A stretch of DNA of 64,000 nt from Paraglaciecola mesophila (GTDB lineage: Bacteria; Pseudomonadota; Gammaproteobacteria; Enterobacterales; Alteromonadaceae): NCBI RefSeq assembly GCF_009906955.1, contig NZ_CP047656.1, positions 3,533,001 through 3,597,000 of the forward strand, read 5' to 3'. Below the pieces are notes generated by a model. It worked only from the letters and a program-made list of their open reading frames with translations, did not search any database and was not told the origin of the DNA. Below, piece by piece: positions 1-7,474 of this stretch. Within the stretch, counting starts at the first letter, position 1; each line of letters opens with the position of its first letter. The position numbers and the translations under genes were made by a program.

Positions 1-730
1 TTTCTAAGCTCATGGCGGTAAACCAGCCTATAGAGCCAACAAAGCTGCAAAAGCTGATGATGAATACTAATTTCGGTCGTAGCCATAACGCGCGTAACGT
101 GTCAGGGCTGCGCACCAGTAACCAAAACAACAAGGCTAGGGTTTGCACCAGTAATACCCAAAATAAAACATAGGATGCGCTTTGCAAAAAGGGTAGGCCC
201 GTCATTAAGCTTGCCTCGCGCACCCATAAGGTGGTGAGTGCAAAACATAGCCCACTGGCTAAACCTAACAATAGTGTTGGCCAAGAAATATTCCTCATGC
301 CTTTTGGCACGCTCATTAACCAAACAGCGACGCCGCCAACGATCACTCCACCCCATGCGATGGGAGATAGAGGCGCAGCGAATAGTAAGGCTCCTAACAC
401 CGCAGCGATCACGGCTTCACTTTTCGCTAAGCCAACTCCCAAGGCATAATTACGTAAGCGAAATAGCTTAACCATAAAAGCCGTGGCAAATATCTGTGAG
501 ATAGCGGCTAGTGTGATAATAATATAAAAATTAAACCCTAAATGCGGAATAGGGGTATCACCCTGCTTGAATAGTAGGAATGCATAAATAGCCGCCATGG
601 GAACAGCCAGAATAAAACGTGATAGGGTCACGCCCATGGTATCTACGTCTGTGCTTAGGCGCTTTTGAAACGCGTTGCGCCATGACTGCATAAAAGCAGC
701 CATAAGGGTAAACGGGATCCACAAACTCAT
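1..730 (-). CDS. DMT/EamA-family membrane permease, 3' end cut off by window edge
   Basis: Reading the minus strand from an ATG at 728-730 gives an uninterrupted frame of about 243 residues that runs off the window start. The protein begins MSLWIPFTLMAAFMQSWRN and is a chain of hydrophobic segments separated by short polar loops, as in drug/metabolite transporters with two EamA repeats; the first repeat ends near residue 135 and the second is under way at the edge. Substrate cannot be told. It lies downstream of thyA on the same strand, separated by 128 bases that contain a perfect stem-loop, so it may have its own promoter. Family assignment rests on topology and general resemblance, not on a diagnostic motif. 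Confidence 0.7.
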   Translation of the reverse strand, partial: MSLWIPFTLMAAFMQSWRNAFQKRLSTDVDTMGVTLSRFILAVPMAAIYAFLLFKQGDTPIPHLGFNFYIIITLAAISQIFATAFMVKLFRLRNYALGVGLAKSEAVIAAVLGALLFAAPLSPIAWGGVIVGGVAVWLMSVPKGMRNISWPTLLLGLASGLCFALTTLWVREASLMTGLPFLQSASYVLFWVLLVQTLALLFWLLVRSPDTLRALWLRPKLVFIISFCSFVGSIGWFTAMSLE

Positions 731-779
731 TTTATCGCCTTACTCATATATCTTCACGGGCAATGCCGAGTTCTGGGGC

Positions 780-805
780 GACTCATCATTAATAAATGAT
801 GAGTC
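780..805. terminator. Perfect 11-bp stem-loop between thyA and the permease gene
   Basis: GACTCATCATT at 780-790 pairs exactly with AATGATGAGTC at 795-805 around an AATA loop. It sits 54 bases beyond the thyA stop. There is no run of T after the stem on the minus strand, so intrinsic termination is uncertain; it may instead protect the 3' end of the thyA mRNA. Confidence 0.4.
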
Positions 806-858
806 GATGTTTTAGGCGCTTAAACTAGACTTAACGCCGGATGAGTAGGTTAGTACGT

Positions 859-1710
859 TTAAACTGAAAAGGGATATTTAATTGCTGGATGGTGTTCATA
901 ACCCTCAATGTTGAAGTCATCCATGGTCACCCAGGTTTCTAAATCCTTTAACGATTTAATGTCAGGGTTAATAATCAATTTGGGGAAACCAAGAGGTTCG
1001 CGTTTTAGTTGCACATCGCGCATGAGCGCTAATTGGTCTTCATAAATATGTGCATTAACGATTTTATGGTACGCCTGTCCGGCTTTTTTCCCGGTAATTT
1101 GTGCCACAATCGCCAGTAAGAAATAAACTTGGACCATATTGAAATTCAGGCCCAGAGGTACGTCACAGCTTCGCTGCGTACTGTTTAAATATAAGGTGTC
1201 GTCTAGCAAAGAAAAGTGGTGACTGTACATACACGGGCGAAGGCAGCCCATATGAAAAGCACCAGGGTGATAAAAGGTGAATATTTCGCCTCTATCATCA
1301 ATGCCGTTTTTTAAGTCGTGTATAATTTTCGCCAACAGGTCAATGCTTCCACCATCAGGTTTGGGAAAGTTTCGTCCGATTGAGCCGTAAATGAGACCGC
1401 AGTCGTCTTCACCCTTTCGATGTGGGTTATCCAACCAAGCCTGATTTTGATTGGCGTTGGCGTCCCAAGTCGATGTGCCTATTTTTCTAAAATCTGCGGC
1501 GTTATCGTAGCCGCGAATATAGCCAATCATTTCAGCTATCGCTGATTTATAGAAACTTTTTCGAGTAGTGACCAAAGGAAACTCACCCTTTGCTACATCA
1601 TAAGTGAGATCGGCATTGATTACAGTGAGACATTTTTTACCGGTTCTTTCGTTATTGACCCACACGCCCTCATCAACGATGCGTTGGCATAAATCGAGAT
1701 ATTGCTTCAT
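859..1710 (-). CDS. thyA: Thymidylate synthase
   Basis: Methylates dUMP to dTMP with methylenetetrahydrofolate in the cytoplasm. The 283-residue product has the family hallmarks: the catalytic cysteine in an RPC context (Cys160), the phosphate-binding and substrate segment [14 protein letters not shown] (about 179-192), and the C-terminal [10 protein letters not shown]. The active-site stretch ([13 protein letters not shown]) differs from the APCHAFFQFYV form of E. coli ThyA, and the protein is about 20 residues longer, so it belongs to a variant branch of the family. The start is the first ATG of the frame. No lgt gene lies upstream, unlike in many gammaproteobacteria; the neighbour on that side is the divergent response-regulator gene. 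Confidence 0.95.
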   Translation of the reverse strand: MKQYLDLCQRIVDEGVWVNNERTGKKCLTVINADLTYDVAKGEFPLVTTRKSFYKSAIAEMIGYIRGYDNAADFRKIGTSTWDANANQNQAWLDNPHRKGEDDCGLIYGSIGRNFPKPDGGSIDLLAKIIHDLKNGIDDRGEIFTFYHPGAFHMGCLRPCMYSHHFSLLDDTLYLNSTQRSCDVPLGLNFNMVQVYFLLAIVAQITGKKAGQAYHKIVNAHIYEDQLALMRDVQLKREPLGFPKLIINPDIKSLKDLETWVTMDDFNIEGYEHHPAIKYPFSV

Positions 1711-1940
1711 TTCGTTTAGCGACCACTTAAATAAAAATTCGGCTAGAATTCTACCAGACTTATTGGCATTTTATGAGGGGGAGCTGGGGCAAATTTGACT
1801 GAGGGTATTGCACTAAGGTCTGCTTGTAGATAGAGCTGATTCCCTCTAAGCTTACAATGCTAGTGTCACATGCTATCACTCGATACGATAACACCAATTA
1901 GGTTCTTCTCTTCACGCATAAACATGGAATTGAAATTAAT

Positions 1941-2957
1941 ATGACCACCTCAGTCCTTATTTGTGATGACTCTGGCTTTGCCCGGCGACAGATGGCGAGA
2001 TCGATCCCCGATGGCTGGGATGTGGATATTCACTTTGCCGAGAATGGAAAAGAAGCGATTAGTGCCATCAAGCAAGGTAAAGCAGATGTCATGTTTTTAG
2101 ATCTCAATATGCCGGTGATGGATGGTTACCAAACCATGCAAATCGTTAAGGAGCAAGACTTACCCACCCTGGTTATTGTGGTATCTGGGGATGTACAGCC
2201 TGAAGCACATAAAAAGATGCTGAGTTTAGGGGTAATTGCCTTTATCGCTAAACCCATTGATAACCAGAAGTTATGCGAGATATTACGCCAATATGGTTTG
2301 TATACTGGTGAGGCCACGTCACAAGGGCGTAGTCAGAACGTTCTAGTTGTTGAACCCCGTAGCCAGCAATCCGAACTTGACGCCTATCGCGAAATGGCGA
2401 ATGTTGCAATGGGTAGAGCAGGTGAACAAGTGGCCAAGTTATTAGGTGAGTTCATTCAGCTACCCATTCCCAATGTGAATTTGATTACGAACAACGAATT
2501 GCATATGGCGATTTCGGATGTAAAAAGCAGTGATAGTTTGTCAGCTGTTTCTCATGGCTTTATTGGTGCAGGTATCAATGGTGAGGCGCTCGTCATTTTC
2601 AATGATGCAAACTTTTCCACTATGGGAAAATTGCTGAAATATCACCACAAAAGCACAAAAGAAGAATACGAGTTAGAAGTGTTAATGGACATTTCTAATA
2701 TTTTGGTAGGGGCTTGCGTCAATGCGCTCTCAGAGCAACTCCATGTGACATTTAGCCACAATCACCCCATTATTTTGGGGCGTCATTGTGATATCGATCA
2801 GGTGCTTGAGACGAATAGTCAGCGTTGGGATAAAATTCTGGCGATTGAAATAGCCTACGCAATAAACTCACAAGATATTCAATTTGATTTGTTACTGTTA
2901 TTTCCTGGCAACGCCATGGAGTTAGTGTACGAGAAACTGGTGAAACACACACATTAG
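1941..2957 (+). CDS. Response regulator with C-terminal CheC/CheX-like phosphatase domain
   Basis: Residues 1-120 form a receiver domain: acidic pair Asp9/Asp10, phospho-acceptor Asp54 in FLDLNMPVMDG, switch Ser82 and Lys104 in FIAKP. Residues about 150-330 resemble the CheC/CheX/FliY phosphatase fold, with two helices of the type E(M/V)xNxxxGxA/xxL: YREMANVAMGRAGEQVAKLL and EVLMDISNILVGACVNALSEQL, each with the conserved acidic residue and Asn. Such proteins dephosphorylate CheY-like regulators, so this may be a phosphatase gated by its own receiver. It is followed after 11 bases by a diguanylate cyclase gene, suggesting a two-gene operon linking phosphorelay signalling and c-di-GMP. Domain calls are firm; the physiological input is unknown. 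Confidence 0.87.
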   Translation: MTTSVLICDDSGFARRQMARSIPDGWDVDIHFAENGKEAISAIKQGKADVMFLDLNMPVMDGYQTMQIVKEQDLPTLVIVVSGDVQPEAHKKMLSLGVIAFIAKPIDNQKLCEILRQYGLYTGEATSQGRSQNVLVVEPRSQQSELDAYREMANVAMGRAGEQVAKLLGEFIQLPIPNVNLITNNELHMAISDVKSSDSLSAVSHGFIGAGINGEALVIFNDANFSTMGKLLKYHHKSTKEEYELEVLMDISNILVGACVNALSEQLHVTFSHNHPIILGRHCDIDQVLETNSQRWDKILAIEIAYAINSQDIQFDLLLLFPGNAMELVYEKLVKHTH

Positions 2958-2968
2958 GAGTCGTGTTT

Positions 2969-3925
2969 GTGCAAGATATGAAAGATTTAGCTGAAATGCA
3001 CTGGAAGCATGATTTACTCGGATCTATTGAAGTGGGGATTGTGGTTGTCGATCGTCGTTATCAAGTTCAAGTGTGGAACTTGTTTATGGAAAACCACAGT
3101 AACATCGCACCAAGTACAATTCGCGACAAATCGCTTTTTGACCATTTCCCTGAAATTGATGAGAGCTGGTTACGAGCCAAAGCAGAGCCGGTTTTTTCAC
3201 TGAAGAGCCCAGTCTTCGTCATATGGGAGCAGCGACCTTATTTATTTCGTTTTGGTGCCAATAGACCCATTACCTCACCTTCTCAGTTTATGTATCAAAA
3301 CATCACGATATTTCCACTTGCTTCATTATCAGGACAAGTCGATCAGGTGTGTATTGTGGTGTATGACGTAACCGACCAAGCTGTGAGTAAGCAAGCGGTA
3401 GACGATTTAAATAATGAATTACAGCGTTTGAGCCGGGTTGATGGTTTAACCGGAATTTATAATCGCCGCTATTGGGAGGAGCAATTTGAGCGCGAATTTA
3501 AGCGTAATCTTAGAACCCCCGGAGAGTCATCGGTAATCATGCTTGATATCGATCACTTCAAAAAGATTAACGACACCTATGGTCACCCCGCAGGTGACGA
3601 AGTGATACGCCAATTGGCACATTTAATCGAAGATGTTTCGAGAGAAACGGATATTTGCGGCCGCTACGGCGGCGAAGAATTTGCCATTTTATTGCCTGAT
3701 ACAGCATCTGAAAATGTCATGGTACTTGCGCAGCGGATCCGCACATCCGTCGAAAAGCTTAAAATAGAGTATGAACAGCACACTATTTCCTTTACAGTCA
3801 GCTTAGGGATAGCGCAATTTAACACTGCATTTGGACAACACATACAGTGGCTAGAAGAAGCGGATAAAGCCCTCTATCAAGCGAAAAAAAATGGGCGTAA
3901 TCAAGTGATTATTGCTGGAAGTTAA
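2969..3925 (+). CDS. PAS-GGDEF diguanylate cyclase
   Basis: About 318 residues. The N-terminal 120 residues look like a PAS sensor fold (HDLLGSIEVGIVVVDRRYQVQVWN). The C-terminal GGDEF domain has the active-site motif RYGGEEF and, five residues before it, an RETD sequence matching the RxxD inhibitory site, so product inhibition is likely. It should make cyclic di-GMP from two GTP. A GTG at 2963 also opens the frame, but the AGGAG at 2956-2960 stands 8 bases before the GTG at 2969, which I therefore prefer. No transmembrane segment or signal peptide is apparent, so the protein is probably cytoplasmic. Almost certainly co-transcribed with the REC-CheC gene just upstream. Confidence 0.93.
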   Translation: MQDMKDLAEMHWKHDLLGSIEVGIVVVDRRYQVQVWNLFMENHSNIAPSTIRDKSLFDHFPEIDESWLRAKAEPVFSLKSPVFVIWEQRPYLFRFGANRPITSPSQFMYQNITIFPLASLSGQVDQVCIVVYDVTDQAVSKQAVDDLNNELQRLSRVDGLTGIYNRRYWEEQFEREFKRNLRTPGESSVIMLDIDHFKKINDTYGHPAGDEVIRQLAHLIEDVSRETDICGRYGGEEFAILLPDTASENVMVLAQRIRTSVEKLKIEYEQHTISFTVSLGIAQFNTAFGQHIQWLEEADKALYQAKKNGRNQVIIAGS

Positions 3926-3966
3926 CCGATTAAATCACCGCATAATTATAAGAATATCTAGTTGTT

Positions 3967-5220
3967 ATGAATAATAAAACGTTACGCCAGGCGTTATTAA
4001 ATAAGCGTATGCTTATTTGTATTTGCACTGGTTTCTCCTCTGGTTTACCCCTGTACTTACTCATCCAATTCGTTCCTGCTTGGCTTCGCTCTGCAGATAT
4101 TGATTTGTCTACCATTGGCCTAATTAACCTTGTTCTGTTTCCTTATACATGGAAGTTCATTTGGTCGCCGGTCATGGACCGCTTCGTAATACCGGTACTA
4201 GGAAGGCGAAGGGGGTGGATGTTTATTACCCAAGTCGCACTTATTGTATTGATGAGTATGCTGTCTTTTTACGACCCTGCAACAGACATCAGCCATATCA
4301 TTGTGATTGTTGCGGCCATTGCATTCTTCAGTGCCAGTCAAGACATTGTCATTGATGCCTATCGCCGCGAGCTACTGCCTGATGATGAGTTAGGCGCAGG
4401 CAACGGTTTTTATGCCCAAGCTTATCGAATCTCTTCATTTGTACCTGGCTCGTTAGCCATGATTCTAGCCGGCTTTTACCCTTGGTCGGTGGCCCATTTG
4501 AGTGTTGCGGCGTTTATGTTAGTGGGCTTGGTAACGACCTTGATGATAAACGAAACCTCTAAAGCAGGAGAGGAGCCTCAAACGCTTCGCTCTGCCGTTG
4601 TTGAACCTTTTGTAGAGTTTTTCCAGCGACAAGGTTGGCAGCAAGCAGTGCTCATCTTGTTATTTATAATGTTTTACAAACTGGGTGACAGTATGGCGAC
4701 CGCACTGGAAACGCCATTTTTCCTCGATATGGGGTTTTCTACAGTAGAGATTGGCTCTATCGCTAAAATTGCCAAAACGATTGGCGCCACCGCAGGAACG
4801 ATTCTTGGTGGCATCGCAATGATTAAGTTAGGAATAAATCGTAGTTTGTGGGTATTTGGCGTCTTTCAGCTTATTTCGATTTTAGGTTATGTCATGTTGT
4901 CCATGGTGGGATACAACCATCTGGTGTTGGCGATCGCCAGTGGTTTTGAATACTTTGGCGTGGGGTTAGGATCGGTCGCATTAATTGCTTTTATGGCCAA
5001 ATCTACCAATCGTCACTTTACTGCCACTCAGTTTGCTTTGTTTTCAAGTATTGCTGCTGTGCCACGTACCTTTGTTAGTGCAACCACAGGTTATGTGATC
5101 GAAGCGGTAGGTTACACGCAGTTTTTTATTATTTGCTTTATTTGCGCTATTCCCGGGATGTTAATGCTCCTGAAAATTGCGCCATGGAATGAAAAGAAAG
5201 TGGATGATGCATTGCCTTAA
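3967..5220 (+). CDS. ampG: AmpG-type muropeptide permease
   Basis: A 417-residue MFS protein with about twelve hydrophobic segments. The opening (CTGFSSGLPLYLL, then LFPYTWKFIWSPVMDR) is typical of AmpG/PAT proteins, which import anhydro-muropeptides from the periplasm for cell-wall recycling and, where ampC is present, for beta-lactamase induction. It follows the cyclase gene after 41 bases. Its stop codon lies inside a perfect 8-bp stem-loop (5215-5235). Shorter than E. coli AmpG (491 residues), as is usual for many relatives with 12 rather than 14 segments. Confidence 0.88.
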   Translation: MNNKTLRQALLNKRMLICICTGFSSGLPLYLLIQFVPAWLRSADIDLSTIGLINLVLFPYTWKFIWSPVMDRFVIPVLGRRRGWMFITQVALIVLMSMLSFYDPATDISHIIVIVAAIAFFSASQDIVIDAYRRELLPDDELGAGNGFYAQAYRISSFVPGSLAMILAGFYPWSVAHLSVAAFMLVGLVTTLMINETSKAGEEPQTLRSAVVEPFVEFFQRQGWQQAVLILLFIMFYKLGDSMATALETPFFLDMGFSTVEIGSIAKIAKTIGATAGTILGGIAMIKLGINRSLWVFGVFQLISILGYVMLSMVGYNHLVLAIASGFEYFGVGLGSVALIAFMAKSTNRHFTATQFALFSSIAAVPRTFVSATTGYVIEAVGYTQFFIICFICAIPGMLMLLKIAPWNEKKVDDALP

Positions 5221-5235
5221 CCTGAGAGGTTAAGG
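5215..5235. terminator. Stem-loop overlapping the ampG stop codon, between convergent genes
   Basis: CCTTAACC (5215-5222) pairs exactly with GGTTAAGG (5228-5235) around TGAGA. It spans the stop of ampG and the stop of the convergent minus-strand gene, a usual place for a bidirectional terminator. A T-run is absent. Confidence 0.4.
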
Positions 5236-5562
5236 TCTTGCACCAGAGTATTCGAAAGGAAGCGGATAGTCTTCTTGGCTTTCTAAGAAATTCACGCACA
5301 AATCTAGATCGTTACGCAGGGTGCTGTCTTCGCGCAGGTGTTGCTCAGGCCAAAAATGTAATTGATGTAGCACGTACCAAAATACCCTCTCTTGCTGCGA
5401 ACTGGGTTGATCTGCCAAGTGACTGACCTGAGACCATTCTTCCATGGTGTCCCAGAAGTACAGATCTAATTCTTTGTATACGATACGGTCATTCCAAAAT
5501 GCTCGAACAAAATATGCAAGTTGTTGAGACTTAATATTTAAAAATTTTTGTACGCTTATCAC
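5230..5562 (-). CDS. Conserved hypothetical protein, 110 residues
   Basis: Soluble, acidic and rich in Trp, Leu and Glu (for example VRAFWNDRIVYKELDLYFWDTMEEW, which I break here as two overlapping amphipathic pieces). There is no signal peptide, membrane span or cysteine cluster. The start is a GTG at 5560-5562. The coding character is good: no overlap with another gene except the shared 3' hairpin with ampG. I do not recognise the family; the helical pattern suggests a small all-alpha protein. Function unknown. Confidence 0.65.
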   Translation of the reverse strand: MISVQKFLNIKSQQLAYFVRAFWNDRIVYKELDLYFWDTMEEWSQVSHLADQPSSQQERVFWYVLHQLHFWPEQHLREDSTLRNDLDLCVNFLESQEDYPLPFEYSGARP

Positions 5563-5717
5563 TGCCTAATGCCCTCGTACTCATAAGTCGAATTAGCCAA
5601 AAGTATAGTGATTTGAATGCATTTTGTTTAATGAATATACAAAAAATAATACGTTTTTTAGTTATCTACATGATAAATAAAGTGTTTTATATGAATACTA
5701 CATTGATGGAAATGAGC

Positions 5718-6665
5718 TCACCACCCTAAATAATGCAGCCAACCGTAAATTTCTTTGCTCACAAACTCACTGTCTGATTGGGTGTTGAATGTGTGGGTAA
5801 GATGGCGTTGGCGGTAATCTAATTTCAGGTTTTTGTTGGCGCTGTTTTTACGCTCTAAGGCGCTGATTAAACCCCAGTTATTGTCATGATCGGAATAAAT
5901 GTCGAGTAATGGCATTGGGGTATTCGCTGTGTAAGTCGAAATCAAGGCATTTAGGTTTCGTTGTGGCCAGAATGCGCTGATCGCGACAAACGCATCTGGA
6001 CTAGGAATTTGTTCCTCGGCGTACATTTTAATCATCCAAGCCGCGCTGGTACCTTGAGCGATAACTAAGCGAAACCCAGAGTAGTTCTGAGCGCGCCGCA
6101 TGACTGCTGATATACGTTCTCGAAGCGCTTGCTCATGCAGCAAAAAGTGAGCATTACTGATGCGATGTAACTGATATTGCGGTGAGTTTGGAGTGGACGG
6201 AGCACTAGAGGTTGCTTGGCTATTAGCTGGCTGATCAACTTGTGACGCTGTGTCGTTAGTTTGCTCCTGTGATTGTTCTTCGCTTTTTGTAGGGTCTGCT
6301 AGATCTGGTTCAAAGCCCACGGTCGGTGGGGATATCTGCATGGTTACCCAGCCCAAATTATTTAAGGATTGGGTTAACATCGCGAGATTTTGTTGGCTGG
6401 CAGGCGGTCGGCCTGACTCGCCGACCAATATGGCCACACCGTATAAATTGGCAGTCGTATTTAACGATTCAATTAAAGGAAGGCTTGTGTTGTTAACTTC
6501 AAGTATTTTTGCTCGGTCAGGGAAAAGCTGACGCTGCACATCAGTCAGTGCGCTGGCATAAGCAAAACTGCTGGCCATCAGGATGCAAAACACAAGCATA
6601 CATCCCGTTAGGACTGCGTGATGGTCGAATAGTCTAGCAATGCTTTTGATGTGATGCTTGTTCAT
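5718..6665 (-). CDS. Exported DUF3530-like alpha/beta-hydrolase-fold protein
   Basis: 315 residues with an N-terminal hydrophobic segment (HAVLTGCMLVFCILMASSFAYA) that looks like a signal peptide. A Gln/Ser/Thr/Pro-rich linker covers about residues 125-165. The second half has a strand-turn-helix with a nucleophile-elbow-like AQGTSAAW, followed by LLDIYSDHDNNW, where the acidic residue could serve the triad, and RHLTHTF, where the histidine could. This layout fits the DUF3530 family of predicted periplasmic hydrolase-fold proteins. The elbow is G-T-S rather than G-x-S-x-G, so catalysis is uncertain. It stands alone between two intergenic gaps, and nothing nearby hints at a substrate. Confidence 0.72.
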   Translation of the reverse strand: MNKHHIKSIARLFDHHAVLTGCMLVFCILMASSFAYASALTDVQRQLFPDRAKILEVNNTSLPLIESLNTTANLYGVAILVGESGRPPASQQNLAMLTQSLNNLGWVTMQISPPTVGFEPDLADPTKSEEQSQEQTNDTASQVDQPANSQATSSAPSTPNSPQYQLHRISNAHFLLHEQALRERISAVMRRAQNYSGFRLVIAQGTSAAWMIKMYAEEQIPSPDAFVAISAFWPQRNLNALISTYTANTPMPLLDIYSDHDNNWGLISALERKNSANKNLKLDYRQRHLTHTFNTQSDSEFVSKEIYGWLHYLGW

Positions 6666-6738
6666 TCATGCTGTGTTGCAATGAGTCATTCTTTTTTATC
6701 GGGCGCTGTGTAGGGGAACTTTAATGACAGAGCAAATA

Positions 6739-6793
6739 ATACCAGTTCAAATAAATATTCGCTCAGTGCTTAATTATTTGATGGAACTGGTAT
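6739..6793. repeat. 55-bp inverted repeat with ATACCA...TGGTAT ends
   Basis: ATACCAGTTC at 6739-6748 is matched by GAACTGGTAT at 6784-6793, and the interior also pairs partly (AAATAA.. with ..TTATTTGAT). It lies just beyond the rluA stop. The terminal hexamer and the following YC match the ends of the elements at 26589-26855 and 56191-56238, so it may be a related miniature repeat. It could also act as a 3' mRNA structure for the rapA-rluA unit. Confidence 0.6.
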
Positions 6794-6803
6794 AACTGCA
6801 AAG

Positions 6804-7460
6804 CTAAAAGGGAACAGGCGTACTTAACGTGAGAGGGAGCTCAGTGACTGGATGAGTGAAACCTAGGGTTTGGGCGTGTAGCTGTAGGCGCTGCGCCATT
6901 TTCAACGCATCAGCATGGGCATATAATCTATCGCCTAAAATAGGGTGACCTAAGCTCAGCATATGTACTCGTAGTTGGTGAGAGCGACCAGTGACTGGGG
7001 TGAGCTCCATGCGCGTACTGTTGTCATTTCGTTCTACCACGCGCCAATGGGTTAATGAAGGTTTTCCTCTTTGCTGACAGACCATTTGTTTAGGCCGATT
7101 TGGCCAGTCACATATTAAAGGTAAGTCTACGCTGCCTCGTTCACCGCTTACCTCACCAAAAACTCTGGCAATATACGTTTTACGGGTTTGCCTGAGCTCG
7201 AACTGTTTTGATAAGTGACGATGGGTGTCTTTATCAAGGGCCATCACCAATAAACCTGAGGTGGCCATATCGAGACGATGGACAATGCGGGCTGTGGGGT
7301 AAACCCGCTGTACTCTGAGTTCTAAACTATCTTTGTGTTCAAGGGCTTTGCCTGGCACGGTCAATAAACCACTGGGTTTATTGAGTACCAGTAAGTGTTC
7401 ATCCTTAAACACAATATTGAGATAGGGCCGCGTAGGCGGCGCGTAATTCACTATGGCCAT
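6804..7460 (-). CDS. rluA: RluA-family pseudouridine synthase
   Basis: 218 residues, the same size as E. coli RluA (219), which isomerises U746 of 23S rRNA and U32 of several tRNAs. The catalytic aspartate lies in the family motif VHRLDMATSGLLV. The N-terminal segment LNKPSGLLTVPGK and the C-terminal GRSHQLRVHMLSLGHPILGD (split by Leu) are also characteristic. The short length with no S4 domain favours RluA over RluC/RluD. It begins 14 bases after the rapA stop on the same strand, so the two are likely one operon, as in several gammaproteobacteria. An AAGGTGA lies at a fitting distance before the ATG. Confidence 0.92.
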   Translation of the reverse strand: MAIVNYAPPTRPYLNIVFKDEHLLVLNKPSGLLTVPGKALEHKDSLELRVQRVYPTARIVHRLDMATSGLLVMALDKDTHRHLSKQFELRQTRKTYIARVFGEVSGERGSVDLPLICDWPNRPKQMVCQQRGKPSLTHWRVVERNDNSTRMELTPVTGRSHQLRVHMLSLGHPILGDRLYAHADALKMAQRLQLHAQTLGFTHPVTELPLTLSTPVPF

Positions 7461-7474
7461 GAACTTAGTTCACC

